A stretch of DNA of 64,000 bases from Clostridium sp. OS1-26 (GTDB lineage Bacteria > Bacillota > Clostridia > Clostridiales > Clostridiaceae): positions 3,753,208-3,817,207 of the forward strand of contig NZ_CP133264.1 of the NCBI RefSeq assembly GCF_030915445.1, written 5' to 3'. The translations under genes were made by a program, and so were the position numbers. Within the stretch, counting starts at the first letter, position 1; each line of letters opens with the position of its first letter. This document shows positions 45,988 through 54,581 of this stretch, piece after piece. The notes below the pieces were generated by a model that saw only the letters and a list, made by a program, of their open reading frames with translations, searched no databases and had not been told where the DNA came from.

Positions 45988-46440
45988 TTACATGCCTCCT
46001 CTTTCTTGTTTATTTCTTTTAAAGGATTCATATATACCTATAGATATTTCTGGATTAATATCCTTTACTTCATCTATATATAAAAGAACACTACCATTAT
46101 AATCTATTGGATTGCCTAGCAATATTACTTCACAGGCGCTTCTGAGCATATTTATAATACACTCTTCATCATGATATGCATTACAGTTTTTACATTGATT
46201 TAATATAAAACCTATGGTGTCTATTACAGATTTTTGGTCAAAAACCTTTGTATCAAAGACAGGAATATTATTTATTTCATCTTCTATAAACTGCTCTCCT
46301 GTTTTTAAACAGGTTAAAAGATTTTGCTTACAGTATCCTATAAGACAATTTTCTTTATCACAGGAGTCACAGTAACTAGGACCTAGGCAACAGTTACTAA
46401 TAGAAGTTATTAATGAGTTAAAATCTATATCCGTTACCAA
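45988..46440 (-). CDS. Cys-rich hypothetical protein
   Basis: Start chosen at TTG 46440 after GGGAG; the frame extends to 46470 without a ribosome site. About 150 aa with many Cys (SNCCLGPSYCDSCDKENC, then CKQNLLTC and CKNCNAYHDEEC), a pattern fitting zinc or Fe-S binding. Two bases separate it from the rubrerythrin gene, so they form an operon. The family is not recognised; a redox or metal role beside rubrerythrin is plausible. Confidence 0.65.
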   Translation of the reverse strand: MVTDIDFNSLITSISNCCLGPSYCDSCDKENCLIGYCKQNLLTCLKTGEQFIEDEINNIPVFDTKVFDQKSVIDTIGFILNQCKNCNAYHDEECIINMLRSACEVILLGNPIDYNGSVLLYIDEVKDINPEISIGIYESFKRNKQERGGM

Positions 46441-46744
46441 ATAAATCAGCTCCCTTCTATAAAGAATCAATTATGTAGTACTTATTATTATATAATTGAA
46501 ACTGTTAAAATGCAAATATATCCATTTATATTATCATGAAAAAGTGATATGGAATTTTAGGACTTGCCTTTTTGTACATAAGTCTGATACTTTACTAATA
46601 TATGGCTTTTTATTTTAAATAACAAGCATAACTATTATGTAAGGTTTTATCATAATACATTAAGAATTCGTGTAAGAGAAGTGATTTTATTAGTTGCTAC
46701 ATATTTGAAAACTTCATAGATACATACAGAAAGGAGATAAATAA
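46441..46744. other. 304-bp divergent intergenic region
   Basis: Separates the minus rubrerythrin operon from the EAL gene. Contains the minus promoter at 46487-46515. On the plus side no clear -35/-10 pair is seen. Ribosome site AAAGGAG precedes the ATG at 46745. Confidence 0.55.
46487..46515 (-). promoter_or_regulatory. sigma-A-type promoter of the rubrerythrin operon
   Basis: Reading the minus strand: TTGCAT, 17-base spacer, TATAAT. About 40 bases upstream of the TTG start at 46440. Confidence 0.55.
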
Positions 46745-48139
46745 ATGTCAATAGATCAAAACAAATGCAATTTAAAAATAAAAAATATAGATAATCATAA
46801 ACATAGTGGTGATATGGATAATCTACAAAAAGAAATGAAGTGTCTGGCTTTGTATAATCCTTTAACCAATATTCCTAATATCATATACGCTAAAGAGAAC
46901 CTTTCTAAAATAATTAGTTTAGTAGAGCAAAGCGAATTTGCTGCTATTGTATATGTTAATATTAACGATTTCAAAAATGTGAATTATGATTTAGGTTACA
47001 AATTTGGAGATAAATTAATTGTAAAAGTTATGTCTATAATAAAGGAATATATAAAAGATGAGGATATGATTTGTCATGTAGCTATCGATAGATTCGCAAT
47101 ATTAGTGAGAAGTGTTAAAGATGAATTGGATCTGGCAGGACTTGTGTATTCATTATCAAAATCCCTAGAGAAAAGTGTCACTATTGAAAATAGCAATATA
47201 TACATATCAGCAAGTTTAGGCATTGCCATATATCCAAAAGACGGAAGAGATTTAGAAGAATTGTTCAGAAATGCAGATACGGCTATGAGTTTTGCTAAAA
47301 TTTCTGGAAAAAGTAATTATAAATTTTTCGAAAGCAATATGAGGAAAGAAGTATTAGAAAGAGTAGAACTAGAAAAGGAGCTTAGAGAAGCAGTTGAAAA
47401 TAATGAATTTACTGTGTTATATCAACCAAAAATAAATATTAGAACAGGAGAGTTAGAGGGAGCAGAAGCTTTAGTAAGATGGATTCATCCTACAAAGGGA
47501 ATAATATCTCCAATAGTTTTTATTAACTTAGCAGAGGAAATAGGTTTAATAGAAAAGATTGGAGAAATTGTGATGAAGACTGTGTGTTCACAGAATAAAA
47601 AATGGCAGGAGGCAGGCTACAAGAAGGCAGCTATAGCTGTTAATCTTTCTGTAAATCAATTAAAGAGTAATAGAATTTTAAATTTAATCAAAAAAACCTT
47701 GAATGATACAAAATTAGAAGCTAAGTGGTTAGAAATTGAGATAACGGAAAGCATCATTATGGAGGACTTTAGGTATTTCAAAAAGATGTTAAATAAAATT
47801 AGAGATTTAGGTATTAAGGTGTATCTTGATGACTTTGGTACAGGCTATTCCTCTCTAAGCTATCTAAAAACCATTCCTGTAGACTATATAAAAATAGATA
47901 AATCCTTTATAGATGATATTGCCAAAGATAAAAAACAAAGCGCCATAGTTTCTGCACTAATACAGTTAGCTCATGGAATAGATTTTAAGGTAGTAGCAGA
48001 AGGGGTAGAGGATATGGTGCAGTTAAAAATACTTCAAGAATATAACTGCGATATGGTACAAGGTTATATATTTAGTAAGCCTGTATCGAAGGAAGAATTT
48101 GAAGAAATGCTGAAAAAGGAATCAATAAGTAATTCATAA
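46745..48139 (+). CDS. GGDEF-EAL protein, probable c-di-GMP phosphodiesterase
   Basis: 464 aa, soluble. The GGDEF domain (about 35-195) is degenerate: the active loop reads AIDRF in place of GGDEF, so it should not make c-di-GMP but could bind GTP. The EAL domain (about 210-460) is intact: AEALVRW, ITESIIMED, DDFGTGYSSLSYLK, IDKSF and VVAEGVE. It should hydrolyse c-di-GMP to pGpG. It balances the diguanylate cyclase at 36293 and the PilZ synthase. Confidence 0.9.
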   Translation: MSIDQNKCNLKIKNIDNHKHSGDMDNLQKEMKCLALYNPLTNIPNIIYAKENLSKIISLVEQSEFAAIVYVNINDFKNVNYDLGYKFGDKLIVKVMSIIKEYIKDEDMICHVAIDRFAILVRSVKDELDLAGLVYSLSKSLEKSVTIENSNIYISASLGIAIYPKDGRDLEELFRNADTAMSFAKISGKSNYKFFESNMRKEVLERVELEKELREAVENNEFTVLYQPKINIRTGELEGAEALVRWIHPTKGIISPIVFINLAEEIGLIEKIGEIVMKTVCSQNKKWQEAGYKKAAIAVNLSVNQLKSNRILNLIKKTLNDTKLEAKWLEIEITESIIMEDFRYFKKMLNKIRDLGIKVYLDDFGTGYSSLSYLKTIPVDYIKIDKSFIDDIAKDKKQSAIVSALIQLAHGIDFKVVAEGVEDMVQLKILQEYNCDMVQGYIFSKPVSKEEFEEMLKKESISNS

Positions 48140-48227
48140 AATAAGTTAATGATATTAAAGGTATCCTTAATAAGCAGGGTAAAACCTGAATATATTGAAG
48201 TATGATTATTAAAAGGAGGTATGAGGA

Positions 48228-48749
48228 ATGAAAAGTATAGTTATATATAAATCACAAACAGGTTTTACTAAAAAATATGCAGAGTGGATTGCTGAAGAGC
48301 TAGGAGCGGATATTTTTCATGTTTCAGAGGCTAATGTAGACATGCTGAAAAATTATGATACTGTAACTTACGGCGGTGGATTATATGCCAGTGGAATAAA
48401 TGGCGTAAAGTTTATAACTGAAAACAGTGACAGCCTTAAGGGTAAAAAGGTTATAGTTTTTGCAACAGGAGCCTCAGTAGGAAGAGCTGAGGAAATTGAA
48501 GGAGTGAGAAATAAAAACTTTACTGCTGAGCAGCAAGGATATATAAAGTTCTTTTATTTGCGCGGCGGCTTTAATTATAAAAAGCTTAGTCCTCTTAACA
48601 AAATACTCATGACATTTCTAAAGTGGAAATTAAAAACGAAAAAAGATTTAACAGCAGATGAAAAAGGAATGCTAGCTGCTTATGATCATCCTATGGATTT
48701 TGTAAAAAAGAAAAATATACAAGAGTTAGTTACTTATGCAGTTTCATAA
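48228..48749 (+). CDS. flavodoxin-domain protein, HemG-like
   Basis: 173 aa, ATG after AGGAGG. N-terminal FMN loop KSQTGFTKKYAEWIAEE (about 8-24), and a middle YGGGLYASGINGV fits FMN-binding loops. The C-terminal part with FFYLRGGFNYKKLSPLNK matches the flavodoxin type used in HemG and related menaquinone-dependent oxidases. Exact partner unknown. Confidence 0.8.
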   Translation: MKSIVIYKSQTGFTKKYAEWIAEELGADIFHVSEANVDMLKNYDTVTYGGGLYASGINGVKFITENSDSLKGKKVIVFATGASVGRAEEIEGVRNKNFTAEQQGYIKFFYLRGGFNYKKLSPLNKILMTFLKWKLKTKKDLTADEKGMLAAYDHPMDFVKKKNIQELVTYAVS

Positions 48750-48770
48750 TGAAGTGCAAAACTAATATAG

Positions 48771-48818
48771 AAGAACTTTAGGCGGATTTAATTATTAATC
48801 TGCCTATGGTTCTTTTTT
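48771..48818 (+). repeat. dispersed terminator-like repeat, copy 5
   Basis: AAGAACTTTAGGCGGATT and AATCTGCCTATGGTTCTT pair with a few changes (compensating GC pairs appear), followed by six T. It ends the flavodoxin gene. The paired substitutions suggest the hairpin is what is kept. Confidence 0.65.
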
Positions 48819-48935
48819 GTAACTTTTATGTAATCATTTTTAATAAATATATAACTTTTTAAATAGCAAGAAAAGGTATAATCATAAATGTAATCAAGTT
48901 ACTTGAATTTATAATTATATAGGGAGTGTTAAGCT

Positions 48936-50108
48936 ATGAAAAAAATAGGATTATGTTTATTAAGTGCAGTTTGTCTGTTAAGTACATCTTGTGGGAGTTT
49001 TTCTACACCTCAAGCCTTAATTAAATCTCCTACTGTAAATAAAGTTATGGCTAGCAGCGTAGATGTAAAATCAATAGCGCAAAGTTATCTTCCACAGGGA
49101 GCAAAGCTACTGGGTACTAATGAAATAGTAACAGGAAAGTCTGTATATCATATGGACTTAGACGGAGATAACCAGAATGAAATATTAGCTTTTTTTAAGA
49201 TTGAGGATAAGTTTGAAAAAGGATTCATTATTTTAAAGGAAAAAAATAATAAATGGGAAAAGATAGAAGAGAAAAAAACTGAGTGCAATTCTATAGCAAG
49301 GGTAGAGTTTACTAATGTAACAAGTAAAGATAAAAAGAGTCTTATAGTTGGTTCCTTGATAAGCAGTCATGCTGGAGCTGTATATAAAGCTTATACTTTT
49401 GAAAATGGCAAGTTTGAAGAAACTTATTTAGGTATATGGAATAAATTCGAAATATTAAATGCACCATCAGATAAGGATAACAGCTTTGTTTTCAGTGGTT
49501 GGACAAATTGTATTGGGAACGTACAAAAAGCAGAGATATTTAAGCTTAAAGATAAGAAAATGTATTATGGAGAAGACTTTAATTCTTATTATAAAAACTT
49601 TATAGAATATTACAATGGTTTAATAAAGGAAAAGTCTAATAATGAGTTAGCTTGGTATCTGCTAGCTGATGCACAATTAAAAGCAGGCATGACAAAGGAT
49701 GCTTTAAAATCTATGGGGACTGCATCACAAATAGAAGCTTCTAAAAAATATTTCCCTGTAGATTCTAGTTATTTTGAACTATTAAATGTTGAAGCTTTGA
49801 GAATTGAAAAGCATTATGACGGGGCTCTTGAAATATTAGACAAAGTATATAAAAGTATTGAAATTAAGCTTACTTCAAAAGATGTTTTAATAGATACAGA
49901 GTATTTTATAGCTAATATATATGTACAATATGGTAAAATATATTTAGATAAGAATGATAAAGAAAAAGCAAGAGAATATTTTACTAAAGCTTTAAATGCT
50001 TTTGAAGAGTTAAATAAAAAAGGCCATTATGGTACTGATGGGTATATAGATATACACAGAGATGCGGATATAAATACTGTTAAAGCTTATTTAGAAAAAG
50101 TAAAATAA
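48936..50108 (+). CDS. lipoprotein with C-terminal TPR-like repeats
   Basis: 390 aa. Signal peptide with lipobox LSTSC (Cys19) after MKKIGLCLLSAVCLLSTS, so anchored outside the membrane. Middle part resembles VCBS/FG-GAP-like strands (YHMDLDGDNQNEILAFF). About 220-385 has TPR-like helices (ALEILDKVYKSIEIK, AREYFTKALNAFEELNKK). The gene lies 16 bp upstream of a response regulator and kinase, so it could be part of the sensing system. Confidence 0.8.
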   Translation: MKKIGLCLLSAVCLLSTSCGSFSTPQALIKSPTVNKVMASSVDVKSIAQSYLPQGAKLLGTNEIVTGKSVYHMDLDGDNQNEILAFFKIEDKFEKGFIILKEKNNKWEKIEEKKTECNSIARVEFTNVTSKDKKSLIVGSLISSHAGAVYKAYTFENGKFEETYLGIWNKFEILNAPSDKDNSFVFSGWTNCIGNVQKAEIFKLKDKKMYYGEDFNSYYKNFIEYYNGLIKEKSNNELAWYLLADAQLKAGMTKDALKSMGTASQIEASKKYFPVDSSYFELLNVEALRIEKHYDGALEILDKVYKSIEIKLTSKDVLIDTEYFIANIYVQYGKIYLDKNDKEKAREYFTKALNAFEELNKKGHYGTDGYIDIHRDADINTVKAYLEKVK

Positions 50109-50124
50109 TTTTGGAGTTGATTGC

Positions 50125-50817
50125 ATGAAGGAAAAGATACTAGTAGTAGAAGATGAAGCTAATATAAGAAGCTTTTTGGTAGTAAATTTAAGTATAAGTG
50201 ATTTTCATGTGATAGAAGCCTCTTCGGGAGAAGAGGCTTTGAAGATATGTAAAACAGATATGCCAGATGTAGCAATTTTAGATATAATGCTGCCTGGTAT
50301 AGATGGTTATGAGCTTTGTCAGAAGCTTAGAGAGAGGTCTGAAAACATGGCTATAATAATGCTTACGGCCAAAGGACAAGATATGGACAAGATAGTGGGG
50401 TTAGATTTAGGCGCTGATGATTATATGGTAAAACCCTTTAACCCTATGGAGCTCATTTCAAGAATAAGAGCTATTTTAAGAAGGGTAAAGGCAACTTCAA
50501 AGACTAAGAATGAAGATGTGATAAGTATAAAAAATTTAAAGTTAAATAAATACTCGCAAAAATTGTACAAAGATGATATAGAACTAAATTTAACTAACAG
50601 GGAAAGTGCACTTATGATAGTATTTATGGAAAATCTAGATAAAGCTTTTACAAGGGATGAACTTTTAAATTTAGCTTGGGGTGAAGATTTTTTTGGAGAT
50701 TATAAAACTGTAGATGTACATGTAAGAAGATTGAGAGAGAAGATAGAAGAAGATCCATCTAATCCTGAATTCATAAAAACTGTATGGGGACATGGTTATA
50801 GGTTTACTAAATTTTAG
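50125..50817 (+). CDS. OmpR-family response regulator
   Basis: 230 aa. Receiver with VEDE (8-11), D53 in VAILDIMLPG and K in MVKPFNP. Winged helix with LTNRESALMIVFMEN and WGEDFFGDYKTVDVHVRRL. Starts 16 bp after the lipoprotein gene; the kinase follows within 4-13 bp. Confidence 0.92.
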   Translation: MKEKILVVEDEANIRSFLVVNLSISDFHVIEASSGEEALKICKTDMPDVAILDIMLPGIDGYELCQKLRERSENMAIIMLTAKGQDMDKIVGLDLGADDYMVKPFNPMELISRIRAILRRVKATSKTKNEDVISIKNLKLNKYSQKLYKDDIELNLTNRESALMIVFMENLDKAFTRDELLNLAWGEDFFGDYKTVDVHVRRLREKIEEDPSNPEFIKTVWGHGYRFTKF

Positions 50818-50829
50818 GAAGTGATTTTG

Positions 50830-52212
50830 TTGCAAAGCATTAAGAAAAGGCTTTTTGGAAGCCACTTTATAGCGATTTTTTTAACAGTAGTAGTTTTAGA
50901 GGTTATCAGTTTTGTAACAATAAAGAATTATTACTATAGGACAATAGAGGAAAACTTAAGAAAGCAAGCTAAAATGTCTATAGTTTTTTATAATAGATAT
51001 CTTTTAAGAGATGATCCTAAAAAGTCTTCAGAGGATCTTATTGAAAATTTATCTTCATCTACAAATGCACAGGTTCAAATAATATCCGCTGAAGAAAAAA
51101 TAATAGCAGATTCCTTGGGAATTAAAGAGGGAGAAAAAATGGAATCTGAGGATGTGAAAAAAGCTTTAAAGGGAACTCCCTCTGTATGGATAGGCATACC
51201 GAATTATACCAATGAAAAATCTTTATGTGTATCTTATCTTTTAACAGAACCAGGAGAGAATGCCAGAGTTATAAGGCTTGTATCTTCTTTAGCTGAAGTG
51301 GATAAGCTTTTAAACAAAATCTTTGGAATTTTTAACCTCATAGGTTTTTTTGTAATACTAATCATATCTACAGTAAGTTTGGCTATATCAAACAGCATTA
51401 TCAAACCATTAAACAAAGTAACAGAAGCTGCTAAAGACATGGCTTTAGGGAAATTCTCTACTAGAGCAGAAAAAAAATATAATGATGAAGTAGGCAGCCT
51501 GGCAGATACTTTAAACTTTATGGCTGAAGAAATAACCAAAAATGAAAGGTTAAAAAATGACTTTATATCCTCCATATCTCATGAAATTAGAACACCACTT
51601 ACCTCCATAAAAGGTTGGGCTTTAACCTTAAAGAGAAAAGAACTTACAGATGCTATAAGAAGAGAAGAGGGGTTAAATATTATAATAGAAGAAAGCGAAA
51701 GACTTTCAGCTATGGTAGAAGAATTACTGGATTTTTCTAAGTTTGAAGCTAACAGAATTGTACTTAATATAGATGATGTAGATATTAAAGAGCTATTATT
51801 TAGCATACTAAGTCAGCTAGAACCAAGAGCTTCAAGAAATAATATAGATTTAGAAGCTCATATAGAAGATATACCTACAATAAAAGCAGATAGAAATAGA
51901 TTAAAACAGGTATTTATAAATATAATAGATAACGCTTTGAAGTTTACTCCTGAGGGTGGATGTATAAAAGTATTTGCATGTATGACTAACGATAAAATTA
52001 CAGTGTCAATTGAAGATAACGGATGTGGAATAGAGAAAGAACATCTTCCTAATATATTAAAAAAGTTTTATAAAGCTGATGTGAAAAAGCCAGGCAGTGG
52101 AATTGGCTTAGCGATTTGTGATGAAATAGTCAGGCTGCATGGAGGTACTTTATCTATTGATAGCACTGAGAAAGAAGGAACAAAGGTACAGATTGAGTTT
52201 ATAAAGAAATAA
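50830..52212 (+). CDS. sensor histidine kinase
   Basis: About 460 aa; start TTG 50830 preferred because GGAAGTG lies seven bases upstream, with GTG 50821 as the alternative. Helices near 12-34 and 165-187 frame an extracellular domain of about 130 residues. HAMP, then ISHEIRTPLTSIKGWA (H near 251), N-box NIIDNALKF, G1 EDNGCGIEK, G2 GSGIGLAICDE. The pattern is close to WalK/PhoR-like kinases. Terminator at 52212. Confidence 0.9.
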   Translation: MQSIKKRLFGSHFIAIFLTVVVLEVISFVTIKNYYYRTIEENLRKQAKMSIVFYNRYLLRDDPKKSSEDLIENLSSSTNAQVQIISAEEKIIADSLGIKEGEKMESEDVKKALKGTPSVWIGIPNYTNEKSLCVSYLLTEPGENARVIRLVSSLAEVDKLLNKIFGIFNLIGFFVILIISTVSLAISNSIIKPLNKVTEAAKDMALGKFSTRAEKKYNDEVGSLADTLNFMAEEITKNERLKNDFISSISHEIRTPLTSIKGWALTLKRKELTDAIRREEGLNIIIEESERLSAMVEELLDFSKFEANRIVLNIDDVDIKELLFSILSQLEPRASRNNIDLEAHIEDIPTIKADRNRLKQVFINIIDNALKFTPEGGCIKVFACMTNDKITVSIEDNGCGIEKEHLPNILKKFYKADVKKPGSGIGLAICDEIVRLHGGTLSIDSTEKEGTKVQIEFIKK

Positions 52213-52254
52213 AGGTAAGGTAAGAGAAATATAGACATTCCCTTGCCTTATTTG
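52212..52254 (+). terminator. terminator after the kinase
   Basis: AAGGTAAGG (52212) pairs with CCTTGCCTT (52241), one G-T, followed by a T-rich tail (atttg). Loop of 20 bases, so a weaker terminator. Confidence 0.45.
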
Positions 52255-52334
52255 TAACTACCTACATCCCTAAAAACAGCAATTGGATTTTGCAGTATTT
52301 CAAGCACCAATTTTTTAGTAAATCCTTTATATTA

Positions 52335-53012
52335 TCATATGTTTGGGATTTGCCAATCAATAGGAGCTTCGCCAATAGACTCTAAAAATTTATTAGTTTT
52401 TGAGAAGGGTTTGCTCCCGAAAAAACCTCTATGAGCAGAAAGTGGACTTGGATGTGGGGCTTTTATTATGTAATGAATTTTATTTGTTACAAGTTTTTCC
52501 TTTGAAATAGCATTACTTCCCCATAAAATAAAGACCATAGGCTTTTCCCTTTTATTAAGTATAGAAATAATTGCATCAGTGAATATTTCCCAACCTCTAT
52601 TCCTATGAGAATTTGCTTCTCTTGCTCTTACCGTAAGGGCTGTATTAAGGAGCAGCACACCCTGATCAGTCCATTTTTTTAAATATCCATTGTTTGGAAT
52701 AAAGCAGCCAAGGTCATCCTGTAATTCTTTATAAATATTAACTAGAGAAGGAGGTGCAGGTACCTCAGGCTTTACAGAGAAGCTAAGCCCATGTGCTTGA
52801 TTAGGACCATGATAGGGATCTTGACCTAGGATAACTACTTTTACATCCTTATATGCAGTATAATTCAAGGCATTAAATATATCATATTTATCTGGATATA
52901 TAGCTCTAGAGCCATATTCATGTATTAAGAAGGTTCTCAATTCTTTATAATATTCCATTTGGAATTGATTTTCTAATAATCCCATCCAATCGTTTTTTAT
53001 GTTAACAGCCAT
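52335..53012 (-). CDS. ung: uracil-DNA glycosylase
   Basis: Start chosen at ATG 53012 (MAVNIKNDW), nine bases after GGAGAG; the GTG at 53021 is too close to that site. 225 aa, normal for Ung. Motif [19 protein letters not shown] (catalytic D about 65) and motif [14 protein letters not shown] (catalytic H about 187) are intact. Removes uracil from DNA to start base-excision repair. Confidence 0.96.
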   Translation of the reverse strand: MAVNIKNDWMGLLENQFQMEYYKELRTFLIHEYGSRAIYPDKYDIFNALNYTAYKDVKVVILGQDPYHGPNQAHGLSFSVKPEVPAPPSLVNIYKELQDDLGCFIPNNGYLKKWTDQGVLLLNTALTVRAREANSHRNRGWEIFTDAIISILNKREKPMVFILWGSNAISKEKLVTNKIHYIIKAPHPSPLSAHRGFFGSKPFSKTNKFLESIGEAPIDWQIPNI

Positions 53013-53320
53013 AGTTATCACTCTCCAATTCTAAAATTTGTGTATGTAAGGTTCTAAATAATAATACCATATTTATGCCAAAAATATAAAGGCATAAGCT
53101 ATTTATACAATAAAATTGATTTTTTTGAGAATAATTGATAAAATTAGCACATGATTTTAATAAAATTTATTAGTAAAGGTTGTGATGAATATGATAAAAA
53201 GTATGATGGTGAGAGAAGATTAAATAAGAATTTACTAGATCATATTATAGTAATTGCTTAAAAATTAGTTATTCTCTCAATAAGAACACTATTTTATTTA
53301 TAAGGAGAGAATATTATAAT
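53013..53320. other. 308-bp intergenic region between ung and the RtcB-like gene
   Basis: No ORF longer than about a dozen codons. Both genes read away from it, so it must hold divergent promoters, though none is clear. The right end carries a hairpin over the ribosome site of the RtcB-like gene (see separate entry). Confidence 0.5.
53271..53312 (+). promoter_or_regulatory. hairpin that can cover the ribosome site of the RtcB-like gene
   Basis: ATTCTCTC (53271-53278) pairs exactly with GAGAGAAT (53305-53312). The right arm includes the GGAGAG ribosome site; ATG follows at 53321. Loop is 26 bases. It could control translation; no ligand class is recognised. Confidence 0.4.
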
Positions 53321-54367
53321 ATGCATAAAATTATATACACGGAAAAATCATGGATGGAAAGCAAAGGTATAGAACAGGTAAAAAAACTATCAACCTTAAA
53401 AGGTGTAATTTTAGCTGTGGGCTATCCAGACCTACATCCTGGGAAAACACCAGTGGGAGCAGCTTTTGTTACAGAGGGTATAATTTATCCTCACTTAATA
53501 GGAAACGACATAGGATGTTCTATAAGTTTGTTTCAAACTTCTACCTATAAAAAGAAGTTTAAAATAGATAAGGTAATGAAGAATTTAAATAATATTGAGT
53601 TTGAAAAAACTTCAGAAAAAGATGAGTTTAATATTGGTACTATAGGCAAAGGCAATCATTTTGCAGAATTCACTGTTATTGATGAGGTGTTAGATAAAGA
53701 GGAGTTTGATAGTTTAAAGCTAGATAAAAATAAAGTACATTTATTAGTTCACAGCGGCAGCAGAGGGCTTGGAGAGCATGTTTTGAGAAAGCACATTGAA
53801 CAATATAGCTGTCAAAATGGTCTGATAGAAGGCAGTGAAGGTTTTGAAAGCTACTTAAAAGATTATGAACATGCAATAGCTTTTGCTGAAAGAAATAGAC
53901 AATTAATAGCTGAAAAATTATGTACTGGTATAAATAGCTCAGTAGAACATCTTGTAATCGAAGCAGTTCATAATGGTATAGAATGCAAAGATAATTATTA
54001 TGTTCACAGAAAAGGAGCAGCTCTTTCTGATAAGGGATACGTTGTTATAGCAGGTTCTAGAGGTACCAATTCATATATTGTTAGACCTATTAATGGGAGC
54101 ATAGATACAGGATTCTCAATTGCCCATGGAGCTGGACGTAAGTGGGACAGAAATGGTTGCAAGGAAAGACTTTTAGGTAAGTTTTCTAAAAAAGATATTA
54201 AAAGTGGAAACTTTAGTTATAACCTTGTATGTAAAGACAAAAGTCTAATCTATGAGGAAGCACCAGAAGCGTATAAAAACATAGATAGAGTAATCCAAGA
54301 TCTTATTGAATTTGACATGATTAAAGTAATAGCAAAGCTAAAACCTCTTATTACCTATAAGGATTAA
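53321..54367 (+). CDS. RtcB-family RNA ligase, PrfH-coupled type
   Basis: 348 aa, shorter than canonical RtcB (about 408-480). RtcB motifs are kept: GYPDLHPGKTPVG, GNDIGCSI, GKGNHFAEF, HSGSRGLGEH and AHGAGRKW with the guanylated His near 267. RtcB joins 2',3'-cyclic phosphate or 3'-phosphate and 5'-OH RNA ends using GTP and Mn. The short form is the type often paired with release factor PrfH to repair damaged ribosomal RNA; no prfH is visible next to it here. Confidence 0.88.
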   Translation: MHKIIYTEKSWMESKGIEQVKKLSTLKGVILAVGYPDLHPGKTPVGAAFVTEGIIYPHLIGNDIGCSISLFQTSTYKKKFKIDKVMKNLNNIEFEKTSEKDEFNIGTIGKGNHFAEFTVIDEVLDKEEFDSLKLDKNKVHLLVHSGSRGLGEHVLRKHIEQYSCQNGLIEGSEGFESYLKDYEHAIAFAERNRQLIAEKLCTGINSSVEHLVIEAVHNGIECKDNYYVHRKGAALSDKGYVVIAGSRGTNSYIVRPINGSIDTGFSIAHGAGRKWDRNGCKERLLGKFSKKDIKSGNFSYNLVCKDKSLIYEEAPEAYKNIDRVIQDLIEFDMIKVIAKLKPLITYKD

Positions 54368-54449
54368 AAAGGTAGATAAAATGCAAATAAGATTATAGCA
54401 AGTATTAATTAAATTATTACCTTTATGTAATGTAAGCGTTGAGTAGAAG

Positions 54450-54487
54450 AGAACGACATTCTTTAATTAGGATGTCGTTCTTTCATT
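54450..54487 (+). terminator. intrinsic terminator
   Basis: Ten-base arms AGAACGACAT (54450) and ATGTCGTTCT (54472) with a 12-base loop, followed by T-rich DNA. Ends the RtcB-like gene. Confidence 0.7.
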
Positions 54488-54506
54488 GTTCGTTGAATGT
54501 TAATGT

Positions 54507-54542
54507 GAAGGACACAGGAAGGACACATGAGAAAAATATAAT
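54507..54542 (+). promoter_or_regulatory. direct-repeat operator and promoter of the secreted repeat protein
   Basis: GAAGGACACA occurs twice (54507-54516 and 54518-54527) with an 11-bp period, then nine bases later TATAAT (54537-54542). The boxes occupy the usual -35 zone, the layout used when an OmpR-type activator replaces the -35. The regulator at 55743 is the natural candidate. Confidence 0.55.
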
Positions 54543-54581
54543 AATCTTGTAACAAACAATAACAAATGGAGGGAACAAATT

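Noticed and set aside
51234..51575. 113-aa minus-strand frame inside the kinase gene
   Set aside because: Opposite a well-supported HAMP/HisKA coding region; shadow frame.
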